A stretch of 64,000 nucleotides of DNA from Pseudomonas sp. (lineage in GTDB: Bacteria > Pseudomonadota > Gammaproteobacteria > Pseudomonadales > Pseudomonadaceae), in contig NZ_JAGIBG010000020.1 in NCBI RefSeq assembly GCF_017744435.1, forward strand, positions 28,495 to 92,494. Direction: 5' to 3'. The notes below the pieces were generated by a model. That model ran no database searches, had not been told where the DNA came from, and saw only the letters and a list, made by a program, of their open reading frames with translations. A program made the translations under genes and the position numbers. Position 1 is the first letter of the stretch, and every line of letters begins with the position of its first letter. Shown piece after piece: positions 40,050 through 47,638 of the stretch.

Positions 40050-40454
40050 ATGTTGACCAGTGAATGCATCTGCACCCACCTGCGTCGCGCCGCCCGCGGG
40101 GTGAGCCGGCATTACGACGAGGCCCTTGCCGGCTTCGGCATCAATGTCGCCCAGTTTTCCCTGTTGCGCCACCTGCAACGGCTTGATCGCCCCAGTATCA
40201 CCACGCTCGCCGAGGCCATGGGCCTGGAGCGCAGTACCTTGGGCCGTAACCTGCGTGTGCTGGAGGCCGAAGGCCTGGTAGCCCTGGCCGATGGCGATGA
40301 CCAGCGCAACCGAGTGGTGTTGCTGACCGAGGCGGGTGCGGCACGCTTGCAAGAGGCTCACCCAGCCTGGGAGCAGGCGCAATTGATGCTGGTCGAGCAG
40401 TTGGGCGAAGGGCAGCGTGACGAGCTTGTGCGTTTGCTGGAGCGGCTTGCTTGA
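40050..40454 (+). CDS. MarR family transcriptional regulator
   Basis: A 134-residue dimeric winged-helix repressor. It has an N-terminal helix with Cys residues (MLTSECICTHLRRAARGVSRHYD), the recognition region SITTLAEAMGLERSTLGRNLRVLEAEGLVAL, and the wing DGDDQRNRVVLLTEAG. The two N-terminal cysteines (positions 6 and 8) could make it redox-sensing, but that is a guess. ATG at 40050 taken; a 12-codon upstream extension would overlap the operator. It probably controls itself and the MFS gene 63 bp downstream through matching operators. Confidence 0.88.
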   Translation: MLTSECICTHLRRAARGVSRHYDEALAGFGINVAQFSLLRHLQRLDRPSITTLAEAMGLERSTLGRNLRVLEAEGLVALADGDDQRNRVVLLTEAGAARLQEAHPAWEQAQLMLVEQLGEGQRDELVRLLERLA

Positions 40455-40470
40455 ATCATTACGACTAGAA

Positions 40471-40488
40471 GCGGGTATATACCCGTAC
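40471..40488. promoter_or_regulatory. Candidate MarR operator 2
   Basis: GCGGGTATATACCCGTAC, containing the perfect palindrome GGGTATATACCC, 30 bp upstream of the MFS start. Nearly identical to operator 1. Confidence 0.7.
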
Positions 40489-40517
40489 AACCTTGCGATG
40501 TGCTGGAGATAACGACA

Positions 40518-41720
40518 ATGACTTCGGTGTGGCGAACCAGCGGGTGGGTACTTGTGGGGGCCGCGTTGATCCTGGCGCTGTCCCTGGGTGTGCGGCACGG
40601 TTTCGGCCTGTTCCTGGCGCCGATGAGCGCCGACTTTGGCTGGGGGCGTGAAGTGTTCGCCTTTGCCATCGCCCTGCAGAACCTGATCTGGGGCCTGGCA
40701 CAGCCGTTTGCCGGTGCGCTGGCCGACCGCCTGGGTGCGGCGCGGGTGGTGATCATCGGTGGCATTCTCTATGCCGCTGGCTTGCTGTTGATGAGTACCG
40801 CCGATTCGGCCTGGTCGCTGTCGCTCAGTGCCGGCCTGTTGATCGGTATCGGCCTGTCTGGCACCTCATTTTCGGTCATCCTCGGCGTGGTCGGCCGCGC
40901 CGTGCCAGCAGAAAAACGCAGCATGGCCATGGGCATCGCCAGCGCTGCCGGGTCCTTCGGTCAGTTCGCCATGCTCCCCGGCACCCTTGGCCTGATCGAA
41001 TGGCTGGGCTGGTCGTCGGCGCTGTTGGTGCTTGGCTTGCTGGTGGCGCTGATCGTGCCCTTTGTCGGCCTGCTGCGTGACCGCCCGCTGCCCAGTCATG
41101 GTGCGGAGCAGACGTTGGGCCAGGCCCTGCGCGAAGCGTGCTCGCACTCCGGCTTCTGGCTGCTTGCCCTGGGCTTCTTCGTCTGTGGCTTCCAGGTGGT
41201 CTTCATTGGCGTGCACCTGCCTGCCTACCTGGTTGACCAGCACCTGCCTGCGACCACCGGTACCACGGTGCTGGCGCTGGTCGGGTTGTTCAACATCGTG
41301 GGTACCTATACCGCCGGCTGGCTGGGTGGGCGCATGTCCAAGCCACGCCTGCTCACCGCGTTGTATTTGCTGCGTGCAGTGGTGATCGCGCTGTTCCTGT
41401 GGGCGCCGGTGACTCAGGTGAGTGCCTACCTGTTCGGTATTGCCATGGGGCTGCTGTGGCTTTCCACCGTGCCTTTGACCAATGGCACCGTGGCCACGGT
41501 GTTCGGCGTGCGCAACCTGTCGATGCTTGGCGGCATCGTCTTCCTGTTCCACCAACTGGGCGCCTTCCTGGGTGGCTGGCTGGGTGGCGTGGTGTACGAC
41601 CAGACCGGCAACTACGACCTGGTCTGGCAGATTTCGATTCTGCTCAGCGTGCTGGCTGCCGCGCTCAACTGGCCGGTACGTGAACGGCCAGTCGCCCGCC
41701 TGCAGGTGCAAGCGGCATGA
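40518..41720 (+). CDS. MFS transporter
   Basis: A 400-residue, 12-helix transporter of the major facilitator superfamily. It has the motif-A-like loop ADRLGAARVVIIGG after helix 2, GIASAAGSFGQFAMLP in the middle, and a YTAGWLGGRMSKPRLL loop between the halves. The pattern resembles the oxalate/monocarboxylate-type MFS group, but substrate and direction cannot be told. GGAG stands nine bases before the ATG at 40518. It lies under the MarR-type operator and is coupled to the 40-residue gene that follows (ATGA). Confidence 0.88.
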   Translation: MTSVWRTSGWVLVGAALILALSLGVRHGFGLFLAPMSADFGWGREVFAFAIALQNLIWGLAQPFAGALADRLGAARVVIIGGILYAAGLLLMSTADSAWSLSLSAGLLIGIGLSGTSFSVILGVVGRAVPAEKRSMAMGIASAAGSFGQFAMLPGTLGLIEWLGWSSALLVLGLLVALIVPFVGLLRDRPLPSHGAEQTLGQALREACSHSGFWLLALGFFVCGFQVVFIGVHLPAYLVDQHLPATTGTTVLALVGLFNIVGTYTAGWLGGRMSKPRLLTALYLLRAVVIALFLWAPVTQVSAYLFGIAMGLLWLSTVPLTNGTVATVFGVRNLSMLGGIVFLFHQLGAFLGGWLGGVVYDQTGNYDLVWQISILLSVLAAALNWPVRERPVARLQVQAA

Positions 41721-41839
41721 ACCGCTACCTGGCCCGCGGGCTGCTGCTGGTGGCAATGGCATTGTTGCTGGTGTTGGCGTGGTGGGGCTGGCAGCGGGGC
41801 GGGTTGGCGTTGATGCAACTGGGCATGGGCGTTTGTTAA
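41717..41839 (+). CDS. 40-residue membrane peptide coupled to the MFS gene
   Basis: An ORF of 41 codons including stop, starting in the ATGA overlap with the MFS stop codon. The product MNRYLARG is followed by one strongly hydrophobic helix (LLLVAMALLLVLAWWGW) and a short tail ending MGVC. The charge distribution (Arg at the N-terminus) predicts N-in topology. The overlap and helix argue for a real gene, perhaps a small subunit of the transporter. No family is recognised. Confidence 0.6.
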   Translation: MNRYLARGLLLVAMALLLVLAWWGWQRGGLALMQLGMGVC

Positions 41840-41882
41840 GCGCTACCCTGCAAGTTCGAGGAGTGTCTTGCCGGAGGAATGA

Positions 41883-42437
41883 ATGATGCGTGCCCATTGG
41901 TTGACGATGCCGTTGCTGGTGCTGCTGGCTGCCAGTTCCAGCTGGGCGGCCGATTGCCCGGCGCTGTTGCAGGGCAGCTTGCCTGAATTGCGTGGCAAGG
42001 AGCAGGTCGACCTGTGCCAACGTTTCGGCGGCAAGCCGCTGGTGGTGGTCAACACGGCCAGCTATTGCGGTTTTGCACCGCAGTTCGAGGGGCTGGAGAC
42101 GACGTACAAGGAGTATCACGAGCAAGGCCTGGAAATGCTGGGCGTGCCGTCCAACGACTTCAAGCAGGAAGACGCCGACAGCGAGAAGACTGCCAAGGTC
42201 TGCTACGCCAACTACGGTGTGACCTTCACAATGACCAAGACCCAGGCGGTTCGTGGCAAGGATGCGATACCGCTGTTTGTCGAGCTGGCGCACCAGAGCA
42301 GCGCGCCGAAGTGGAATTTCTACAAGTACGTGGTGGATCGCCGGGGCAAGGTGATCGGCAACTTCTCCAGCTTGACCAAGCCCGATGATCCCGCCTTCAG
42401 GGCCGCGATCGAGAAGGCGATAGCCTCGCATCCCTAA
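41883..42437 (+). CDS. Exported glutathione peroxidase
   Basis: A 184-residue thiol peroxidase of the GPx family with a signal peptide ([16 protein letters not shown]), so it acts in the periplasm. The peroxidatic cysteine lies in [19 protein letters not shown], a Cys rather than selenocysteine form, with the rest of the tetrad in [11 protein letters not shown] and [16 protein letters not shown]. Periplasmic GPx proteins usually depend on thioredoxin-like partners rather than glutathione. GGAGG precedes two adjacent ATGs; I use the first. It follows the 40-residue gene by 43 bp. Confidence 0.9.
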   Translation: MMRAHWLTMPLLVLLAASSSWAADCPALLQGSLPELRGKEQVDLCQRFGGKPLVVVNTASYCGFAPQFEGLETTYKEYHEQGLEMLGVPSNDFKQEDADSEKTAKVCYANYGVTFTMTKTQAVRGKDAIPLFVELAHQSSAPKWNFYKYVVDRRGKVIGNFSSLTKPDDPAFRAAIEKAIASHP

Positions 42438-42567
42438 GTGATGCTTTGTAAGGGCGGAAGGTGTTCGCGTAGAGGCTGGCAGGGGTTCGCCGATAATCAT
42501 GCAGCGCCTGTGAGACCGTCGGCGAGCACCTTTCAGCCCTCACGCAATCGCATTGCAGCTGCTTTTG

Positions 42568-42828
42568 TCAGTGTGGATGCACCGTAATCGCCACCAGCTT
42601 CAACACCACCGGCCTCACCATCAGCACGCACACAAATGCCACTGGCATCGCCAATTGGTAAGCCTTCAGCACATTACTCAGGTACTCCGGGTTCACTCCG
42701 GCATTCGCCGCAGTGATCACGAAGCACATCAGTAACGCCATGATCGACGACATGTAGAACGCGAACACGTACGGCGTAGCGCTCGGGCGTAGCTTGCGCC
42801 GGCTGCGCGTGTGGGACAGATTGCTCAT
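42568..42828 (-). CDS. DUF2798 membrane protein
   Basis: An 86-residue protein with two hydrophobic helices (PYVFAFYMSSIMALLMCFVIT and YQLAMPVAFVCVLMVRPVV) and the P-V-R-P-V motif typical of DUF2798. The first 25 residues are basic and polar. Start at 42828, with AGGAG upstream. It is divergent from a LysR-type regulator, which is the likely controller. Confidence 0.8.
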   Translation of the reverse strand: MSNLSHTRSRRKLRPSATPYVFAFYMSSIMALLMCFVITAANAGVNPEYLSNVLKAYQLAMPVAFVCVLMVRPVVLKLVAITVHPH

Positions 42829-42904
42829 GGGATCTCCTGAAGGTTGGCTGAGGGCGCAGGTTAGCAATGCCTCCGGTAGAGGCTGTAGACCCGCTGGATT
42901 GAGT

Positions 42905-42916
42905 TCTTTATAAAGA
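42905..42916. promoter_or_regulatory. 12-bp palindrome in the LysR divergent region
   Basis: TCTTTATAAAGA is a perfect palindrome 26 bp before the LysR start and 77 bp before the DUF2798 start. LysR regulators often bind such dyads between divergent genes; the centre also resembles a -10 element. Confidence 0.45.
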
Positions 42917-42942
42917 GATTCTTACGAATCGAAGAGCTTGCC

Positions 42943-43872
42943 ATGGATCTGCTCAACGCCATCCGCAGCTTCATCAAGGTGGTCGAAGCCGGCAGCATCG
43001 CCGCCGGTGCCCGTAACCTCGGCCTCAGTCCGGCGGCGGTCAGCCAGAACCTGGCAAGGCTGGAAGGGCACCTGCACGTGCGTCTGCTCAGTCGCACCAC
43101 CCGCAGCATGGCGCTGACCTCTGCCGGTAGCCAGTACTACGAGCGGGTCAGGCACATCGAGCGCGACCTGGCCCTCGCCGAACAAGCGGTCACCACACCC
43201 GACAGTGAACCCCAAGGACGGCTTTGCATCGCTTCGACCTCTGCTTTTGGTCGCCATGTGCTGTCACCGCTGATCCCGGCCTTCAGCGCGCGCTATCCAC
43301 TGCTTTCGATAGAGTTGATAACGACTGATCGCAAGGTCAATCACGCCCGCGAAGATGTCGATGTCAGCCTGCGCATCGCCCCGCAACTGGAAGACCAACT
43401 GCTGGCGCGGCATATCGCCCGCATCCCGTTCATCTGCTGCGCGTCACCGGGTTACCTCGCCAATGCCGGTTTGCCGGCCGCCCCGGAGGTGTTGCGGGAT
43501 CATCGCTGTCTGGTCTTCCGTTATCCGGTAGACGGCCGCTTCCTGCGCTGGGGCTTTGTGCGTGACGGCATGCGTTTCGAGGCGGAGTTCGGCACCGTAT
43601 TGATCAGTGACGACATCGATGCCCTGACCCAGATGGCCCTCAACGATGGCGGCATCACCCGATTGGCCGAGTTTATCGTCAGGCCGCATCTGGCCTCGGG
43701 GGCACTGGTGCCGCTGTTCGAATACCGCGACAGTGGCCAGGCCTATGCTCAGACCGAACCAATGGATATCTACTTGTGCGTAGCCGATCGTTTCGCCATG
43801 ACCGCAAAAGTGCGTGCGTTCATGGACTACCTGCGTGAGTCGTTGGGTGATAGCTGGAAAGTGCAGGCATGA
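42943..43872 (+). CDS. LysR family transcriptional regulator
   Basis: A 309-residue regulator with the N-terminal helix-turn-helix (FIKVVEAGSIAAGARNLGLSPAAVSQNLARLEGHL, then RLLSRTTRSMALTSAG) and a C-terminal periplasmic-binding-protein-like effector domain. It belongs to the common subgroup with RSMALTxAG, often linked to small-molecule or stress regulons. It is divergent from DUF2798 with a palindrome between. A terminator follows immediately. Confidence 0.92.
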   Translation: MDLLNAIRSFIKVVEAGSIAAGARNLGLSPAAVSQNLARLEGHLHVRLLSRTTRSMALTSAGSQYYERVRHIERDLALAEQAVTTPDSEPQGRLCIASTSAFGRHVLSPLIPAFSARYPLLSIELITTDRKVNHAREDVDVSLRIAPQLEDQLLARHIARIPFICCASPGYLANAGLPAAPEVLRDHRCLVFRYPVDGRFLRWGFVRDGMRFEAEFGTVLISDDIDALTQMALNDGGITRLAEFIVRPHLASGALVPLFEYRDSGQAYAQTEPMDIYLCVADRFAMTAKVRAFMDYLRESLGDSWKVQA

Positions 43873-43900
43873 AAAAACCGCCACGAGGGCGGTTTCTTGA
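43873..43900 (+). terminator. Terminator after the LysR gene
   Basis: Stem AAACCGCC/GGCGGTTT at 43875-43882 and 43888-43895, A-rich before and T-rich after. It can serve both the LysR gene and converging fadL. Confidence 0.85.
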
Positions 43901-43915
43901 TGGGGCAGGTACGAA

Positions 43916-45181
43916 TCAGAAGCGGTAGGTGAGCGAGGCACCCAGGCCGTGCGCGCTGTTCTCGTACTTGGCCTGGTAGCGACCCTTGGTTGGGCTTGCC
44001 AGGTTGACCTTGGTGTCTTCTTCCCACAGGTAGGAGTAGGCCACGTCGATGGTCATGTCGTCGGTTGGGCTGTAACCGGCACCGATGCTGATTGCCTTGC
44101 GATCACCCGTAGGGATGCGTGGCGAGCGGTCGGTGTTGTTGGTTGGCGACTGGTCGACGGAGAAACCGGTACGCAGGACCCACTCTTTGTTCACCTTGTA
44201 GGACGCGCCGATGGCGTGAGCCCAGGTGTCGTGCCAGTGCTGCTCTTCGCTGATCGTGCCGAACTGCGCGGCCAGTGGTGCCGGGACTTCGTTGTTGACG
44301 GTGATGTCCTTCAGGCGGCTCCAGCGGGTCCAGGTGCTGCCTGCATACAGGGTCCACTGGTCGTCCAGTTCGTGGGTGACCGAGAAGTCCACCGATTCAG
44401 GCGTCTTGATCTTCAGGGTAGCGTCGAACTTGCTGCCGCTGAACGGCCCGATCAGGGCGTTGTTGATCTTGGTGTCGCCTTCAAGCTTGTAGTCGACCAT
44501 CGAGTGGTAGGTCAGGCCGAGGCGGGTGCGATCGGTGGCCTGAACCAGGATACCGATGTTGTAACCGACGGCAGTATCGTCACCCTTGATCTTCACTTCG
44601 CCATCGTTCACGCCTGGAGAGCGCGGGTTGATGGTGTTCGAGCTCAGCTCACCCCTGATGTGGTTGATGGTCGGACCAAAGCCGATCGACACCTTGTCGT
44701 TGAACGCGTAGCTGACGGTTGGCTGGAAGGTGACGACTTCGACCAGGCTCTTTTTACCCCAGTAGCGCGCGGCATCGCCGCTGCCGTAGTCGGTTACCAG
44801 GCCATAAGGGACGTAGACGCCGAAGCCGACGCTCCAGTGTTCGTCGATCGGTTTGACGTAGTAGCCCATCGGTACCCCTACCGTTGGCACCATGTCACCG
44901 TCGGTTTCCCCCGGCAGTGGGCTGCTGCCAGGGCCCGAGATATCGGACTTGGCAATTACGGCTGCGGCCCCCACGACCACTTCCTGGCGTTTCAGGCGGG
45001 ACATGCCGGCCGGGTTGCCATACACGGTGCTGGCATCGTCGGCAGATGAAGAACGACCAGCAAAACCGGTACCCATGCCGCTGATGCTTTGTTCGTTAAG
45101 GGCGAAGCCCGAAGCGAACAGTTGGCTGGAAGCAAGAGCAACGGCTACGCCGAGGGAGGTTTTGAGCATTGCTTTTTTCAT
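43916..45181 (-). CDS. fadL: FadL-family outer membrane transporter
   Basis: A 421-residue outer-membrane beta-barrel of the OmpP1/FadL/TodX family that admits long-chain fatty acids or other hydrophobic compounds. It has a signal peptide (MLKTSLGVAVALASSQLFASGF) and then the conserved plug start SGFALNEQSISGMGTGFAGRSSSADDASTVYGNPAGMSRL. The NPAG motif and a C-terminal aromatic residue (ASLTYRF) are as expected for barrel assembly. Start at 45181 with AGGAG upstream. The gene name reflects family membership; substrate could be aromatic hydrocarbons instead. Confidence 0.92.
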   Translation of the reverse strand: MKKAMLKTSLGVAVALASSQLFASGFALNEQSISGMGTGFAGRSSSADDASTVYGNPAGMSRLKRQEVVVGAAAVIAKSDISGPGSSPLPGETDGDMVPTVGVPMGYYVKPIDEHWSVGFGVYVPYGLVTDYGSGDAARYWGKKSLVEVVTFQPTVSYAFNDKVSIGFGPTINHIRGELSSNTINPRSPGVNDGEVKIKGDDTAVGYNIGILVQATDRTRLGLTYHSMVDYKLEGDTKINNALIGPFSGSKFDATLKIKTPESVDFSVTHELDDQWTLYAGSTWTRWSRLKDITVNNEVPAPLAAQFGTISEEQHWHDTWAHAIGASYKVNKEWVLRTGFSVDQSPTNNTDRSPRIPTGDRKAISIGAGYSPTDDMTIDVAYSYLWEEDTKVNLASPTKGRYQAKYENSAHGLGASLTYRF

Positions 45182-45327
45182 TATTAGAAACTCCTTGTGA
45201 TCTCCGGGGCGAAAAGCTACCAACAAATCACGCGCCGCGCCATAGCCTGAATCACAGGAGATAGGGCGCTTTTGTAGGACAATCCGACCAAAATTCCCTT
45301 TTTTCCGGTAATGGTGTAGGACGCGTC

Positions 45328-45810
45328 TTAAGATGCCTGTGGCAATTTCTGTTCAATGCACAATTGCCAGGCCTGGGTGAAGTCGCGCAGCCGACCTTGA
45401 GGGTGGAAAATCTGCCGCCAGATACGGGCCAGGCCGAGCAGGTCGTCTGCCGCTGGCAGCGGTGTGGACTGCTCTTCAATGAGCATCCAGGCGATGGCGG
45501 TGGAGTAGCGCAGGTTTACCGTCAGCTCCAGGTGTGGCCCGCCGAGGAAAGCGTGTTGGCTGGCCAGGCCGCGTACCAGGCTGGCCAGCTCCGGATCACG
45601 GGCAAGAAAGTGGTCCCAGACGGCCTGGTGCCGGCTTTCGCCTATGCGGTAGAGGCCGTGGCCACGACGGTCGTGCAAGGCTGAACCGAGTGCCGATTGG
45701 CAGGCCGCGATACCGAGCAGAAGGGCCTCGGCACTGGCGCAATGACGATTCAGATAGACCAGGGTTGGTCGGATCACATACTGACACAATTCATTCGCCG
45801 CGATACCCAT
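45328..45810 (-). CDS. Conserved hypothetical protein
   Basis: A 160-residue, mostly helical soluble protein I do not recognise. It begins MGIAANELCQYVIRPTLVYL, has an ALLLGIAACQSALGSALHD segment, then GHGLYRIGESRHQAVWDHFLARDP, HLELTVNLRYSTAIAWMLIEEQ and ARIWRQIFHPQGRLRDFTQAW. This resembles the pattern of Pseudomonas proteins found next to fadL that have no assigned role. The A/T-rich 146-bp gap to fadL contains no clear terminator, but fadL has its own promoter region there. Confidence 0.7.
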   Translation of the reverse strand: MGIAANELCQYVIRPTLVYLNRHCASAEALLLGIAACQSALGSALHDRRGHGLYRIGESRHQAVWDHFLARDPELASLVRGLASQHAFLGGPHLELTVNLRYSTAIAWMLIEEQSTPLPAADDLLGLARIWRQIFHPQGRLRDFTQAWQLCIEQKLPQAS

Positions 45811-46058
45811 GATGCCCTCGAGCAGTAAAGGGCCGACGGGCGCTGGAGCTTGGCAGCTGGAAATTGGTCAGGCCCGCCGGAAGCGGTAAGGACCGCTCGA
45901 GTTGAAGTGTAGTGTGATAATCGTGGTGTAAAGGGCTGTTTTTAAATCGATTGCTGCCTGCTGTCCGGCGCTATATGCCTTGCAGCACTTAGGCCAAGAA
46001 CGATCAGGCAGCGTGTGGCAGGTGCCATTCAGCCTCTGAATACCCCGATATTCGCCAC

Positions 46059-46283
46059 TCACGCGGTGAGCGATTGACGGGTGCGGGCGATAACTGCCTG
46101 CAGGGGTTCCGAGCGGCTGTACTGTTCAGGGTACAGGCGTTCGGTGTGGCAGGCGACGCCGTGCTCGTCCACCAGGGTGAAGCTGAAGTTGCCCTTGCGT
46201 GGGGCGGTGATCAGGCACTTCAACGGCGAGAAGGCCTGGGAAAGGGTGCCAATGGCAGCCTGAATTTGATGATGAGTTTGCAT
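46059..46283 (-). CDS. DUF1652 family small protein
   Basis: A 74-residue cytosolic protein. FSPLKCLITAPRKGNFSFTLVDEHGVACHTERLYPEQYSRSEPLQAVIARTR fits DUF1652, a family seen mainly in Pseudomonas: one beta-sheet with a C-terminal helix. No catalytic residues stand out. A longer reading frame upstream exists but starts in sequence without coding character; the ATG at 46283 gives the family N-terminus. A 955-bp stretch without a convincing gene lies on its upstream side. Confidence 0.75.
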   Translation of the reverse strand: MQTHHQIQAAIGTLSQAFSPLKCLITAPRKGNFSFTLVDEHGVACHTERLYPEQYSRSEPLQAVIARTRQSLTA

Positions 46284-47238
46284 ATTGTTGGAGGTTCCTG
46301 CTTTAAACACGGGGGTTATGATCCGTGCATGATAGAAACGTTCCAGTGACGCCTTTATTAAGGGACGAACGAACCTGACTGGAACAGGGCAGCCAGAGAG
46401 AGCGCAATCAAAGTGTGGGCGCTTGGGCTGACTGGTAGGTACTTCAGAAGGCAGGCAGCACGCCGGGGCCAAGGTTCTAGGCCGTCGGGGTGGAATCCTG
46501 ATCAATCTTCCGGTTGATTCGTGCTTGAACAGCGCTTGGCTGGCGAGTGAATCATCGAGTGGGCCGGTCCTGGTTTCAGCAGCGATCGTTCGGGAGAGCG
46601 ATGGGCTGCAAGGACGCTTCTGGCCAGAATTGACTTTCAGCTTGGGTACTAACGGAGCGCACCTTACCGAAACTGTTCGAGCTTTGCAAGCTTTGCACGT
46701 TTCTTCAGGCGAGCCGCGCAGTATGGCGTGTCTTTCGCCTTATGGGAAGAGGGGGCAACTGGCCTCCAACCGGCCCGATGTGCCAATTTCGTGCATCCAA
46801 ATGCAGGCTTTCGGTGCACTTGTTCACATTCGAGGCGTGACTTGTAACAGCTCGGCAACAGCCCAGATCAGGCTCGCCAATGACTTGACTGGCACCTTAA
46901 GTCAATGAAAAAAAACACTAATTTTTGCTGGTGAAAAAATCGTCAGTTTGACTGTAGGCCCCATTTCATGGGGGTTTGCGGGCTCATTGGAGGGGTTGTC
47001 CACCGAGTTATCCACAGGAACTGTGGATTGTCCCGAGCGCTTGCTCTAGGACGGGCGTGCCAGCAAATTAGAGAACTGTCCGACAATCGACAGGCATCAG
47101 CCGACCAGCCAGTCATCCACTCGGAAACGTCAAGAAAAAATCATCGAAAAAAAATTTCAATCCTCCGGAAATCGACACGTCATGCACGAAAAAAAGGAGT
47201 AGAGTGGCCCGCCTTTCGAATTGCCATCCCTGTCGGTC
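46284..47238. other. 955-bp stretch without a convincing gene
   Basis: An intergenic stretch, unusually long for this window. No reading frame in it has a ribosome binding site and credible protein. Visible elements: an AT-rich block at 46905-46945 with runs of A and T, a hairpin CCCCAT/ATGGGG at 46959-46964 and 46968-46973 followed by GTTT, a perfect DnaA-box sequence TTATCCACA at 47008-47016, a second A-rich block at 47130-47160, and a strong ribosome binding site at 47194 leading into a 12-codon ORF. A small RNA or a regulatory region is possible. Confidence 0.5.
47008..47016 (+). promoter_or_regulatory. Perfect DnaA-box sequence
   Basis: TTATCCACA equals the DnaA-box consensus. Degenerate copies flank it (TTGTCCACC about 15 bases before; inverted TGTGGATTG about 8 bases after). 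It is a single good site, so an origin is not supported. Confidence 0.45.
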
Positions 47239-47242
47239 ATGA
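47204..47242 (+). CDS. Possible 12-codon leader ORF
   Basis: AAGGAG at 47194-47199 stands four bases before a GTG at 47204. The frame encodes VARLSNCHPCRS and stops with TGA at 47240-47242, sharing the ATGA overlap with the Sel1-type gene's start, which itself has no good ribosome binding site. It may couple translation of the next gene. Unproven. Confidence 0.4.
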   Translation: MARLSNCHPCRS

Positions 47243-47598
47243 AGTTTCGCGGTAAACCCCTCGCCAGCCCCGTTATTGCCTCAGCAGCCCCCTCGCCCAA
47301 ACGCTTTTCCCTGAAAGTGGCCCTCTGGCTGCTCGACAGCCCGCGCCTGGGTGAAAAGCAGCAGGTCAAGCACATCGCCGGGCGCCTGCTCAAGCAGCCC
47401 GCGCGTGAAGGCGTGGTGGTGGCGCAGAGCCGGTTGGGGCAGATGCTCTGCCGCGATTGCGGCAATGCCCGCGACCGTCGCATCGGCCATGAGCTGTTGC
47501 GCCAGGCGGCGCGGGCCGGGGACCAGCGGGCGCAGCTGGAGTATGCGCGGCTGTTCCAGGCCGATGCGCCGGAACAGGCGCCTGACCCAGCAGACTGA
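47239..47598 (+). CDS. Sel1-like repeat protein (short)
   Basis: A 119-residue protein. It has a basic N-terminus (MKFRGKPLASPVIASAAPSPKRFSLKVALWLLD), then helices with the Sel1/TPR-like pattern RRIGHELLRQAARAGDQRAQLEYARLF. CRDCGNARDRR in the middle holds a CxxC pair. The ending is Pro/Asp-rich. TTG at 47221 would add six residues; neither start has a good ribosome binding site of its own. It is followed by rmuC after 40 bp. Possible scaffold role, not determined. Confidence 0.65.
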   Translation: MKFRGKPLASPVIASAAPSPKRFSLKVALWLLDSPRLGEKQQVKHIAGRLLKQPAREGVVVAQSRLGQMLCRDCGNARDRRIGHELLRQAARAGDQRAQLEYARLFQADAPEQAPDPAD

Positions 47599-47638
47599 TA
47601 AGCTGCACTCAACTCGCAACAGTGTGATCGGGGTAAGC

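Noticed and set aside
46525..46908. 127-codon frame in the gene-free stretch
   Set aside because: No ribosome binding site, Ser/Gly-rich product without domain character, and position-specific composition unlike Pseudomonas genes.
46980..47030. Replication origin around the perfect DnaA box
   Set aside because: Only one exact box with two weak copies, and no dnaA, rpmH or gyrB neighbourhood. An origin needs a cluster of boxes.
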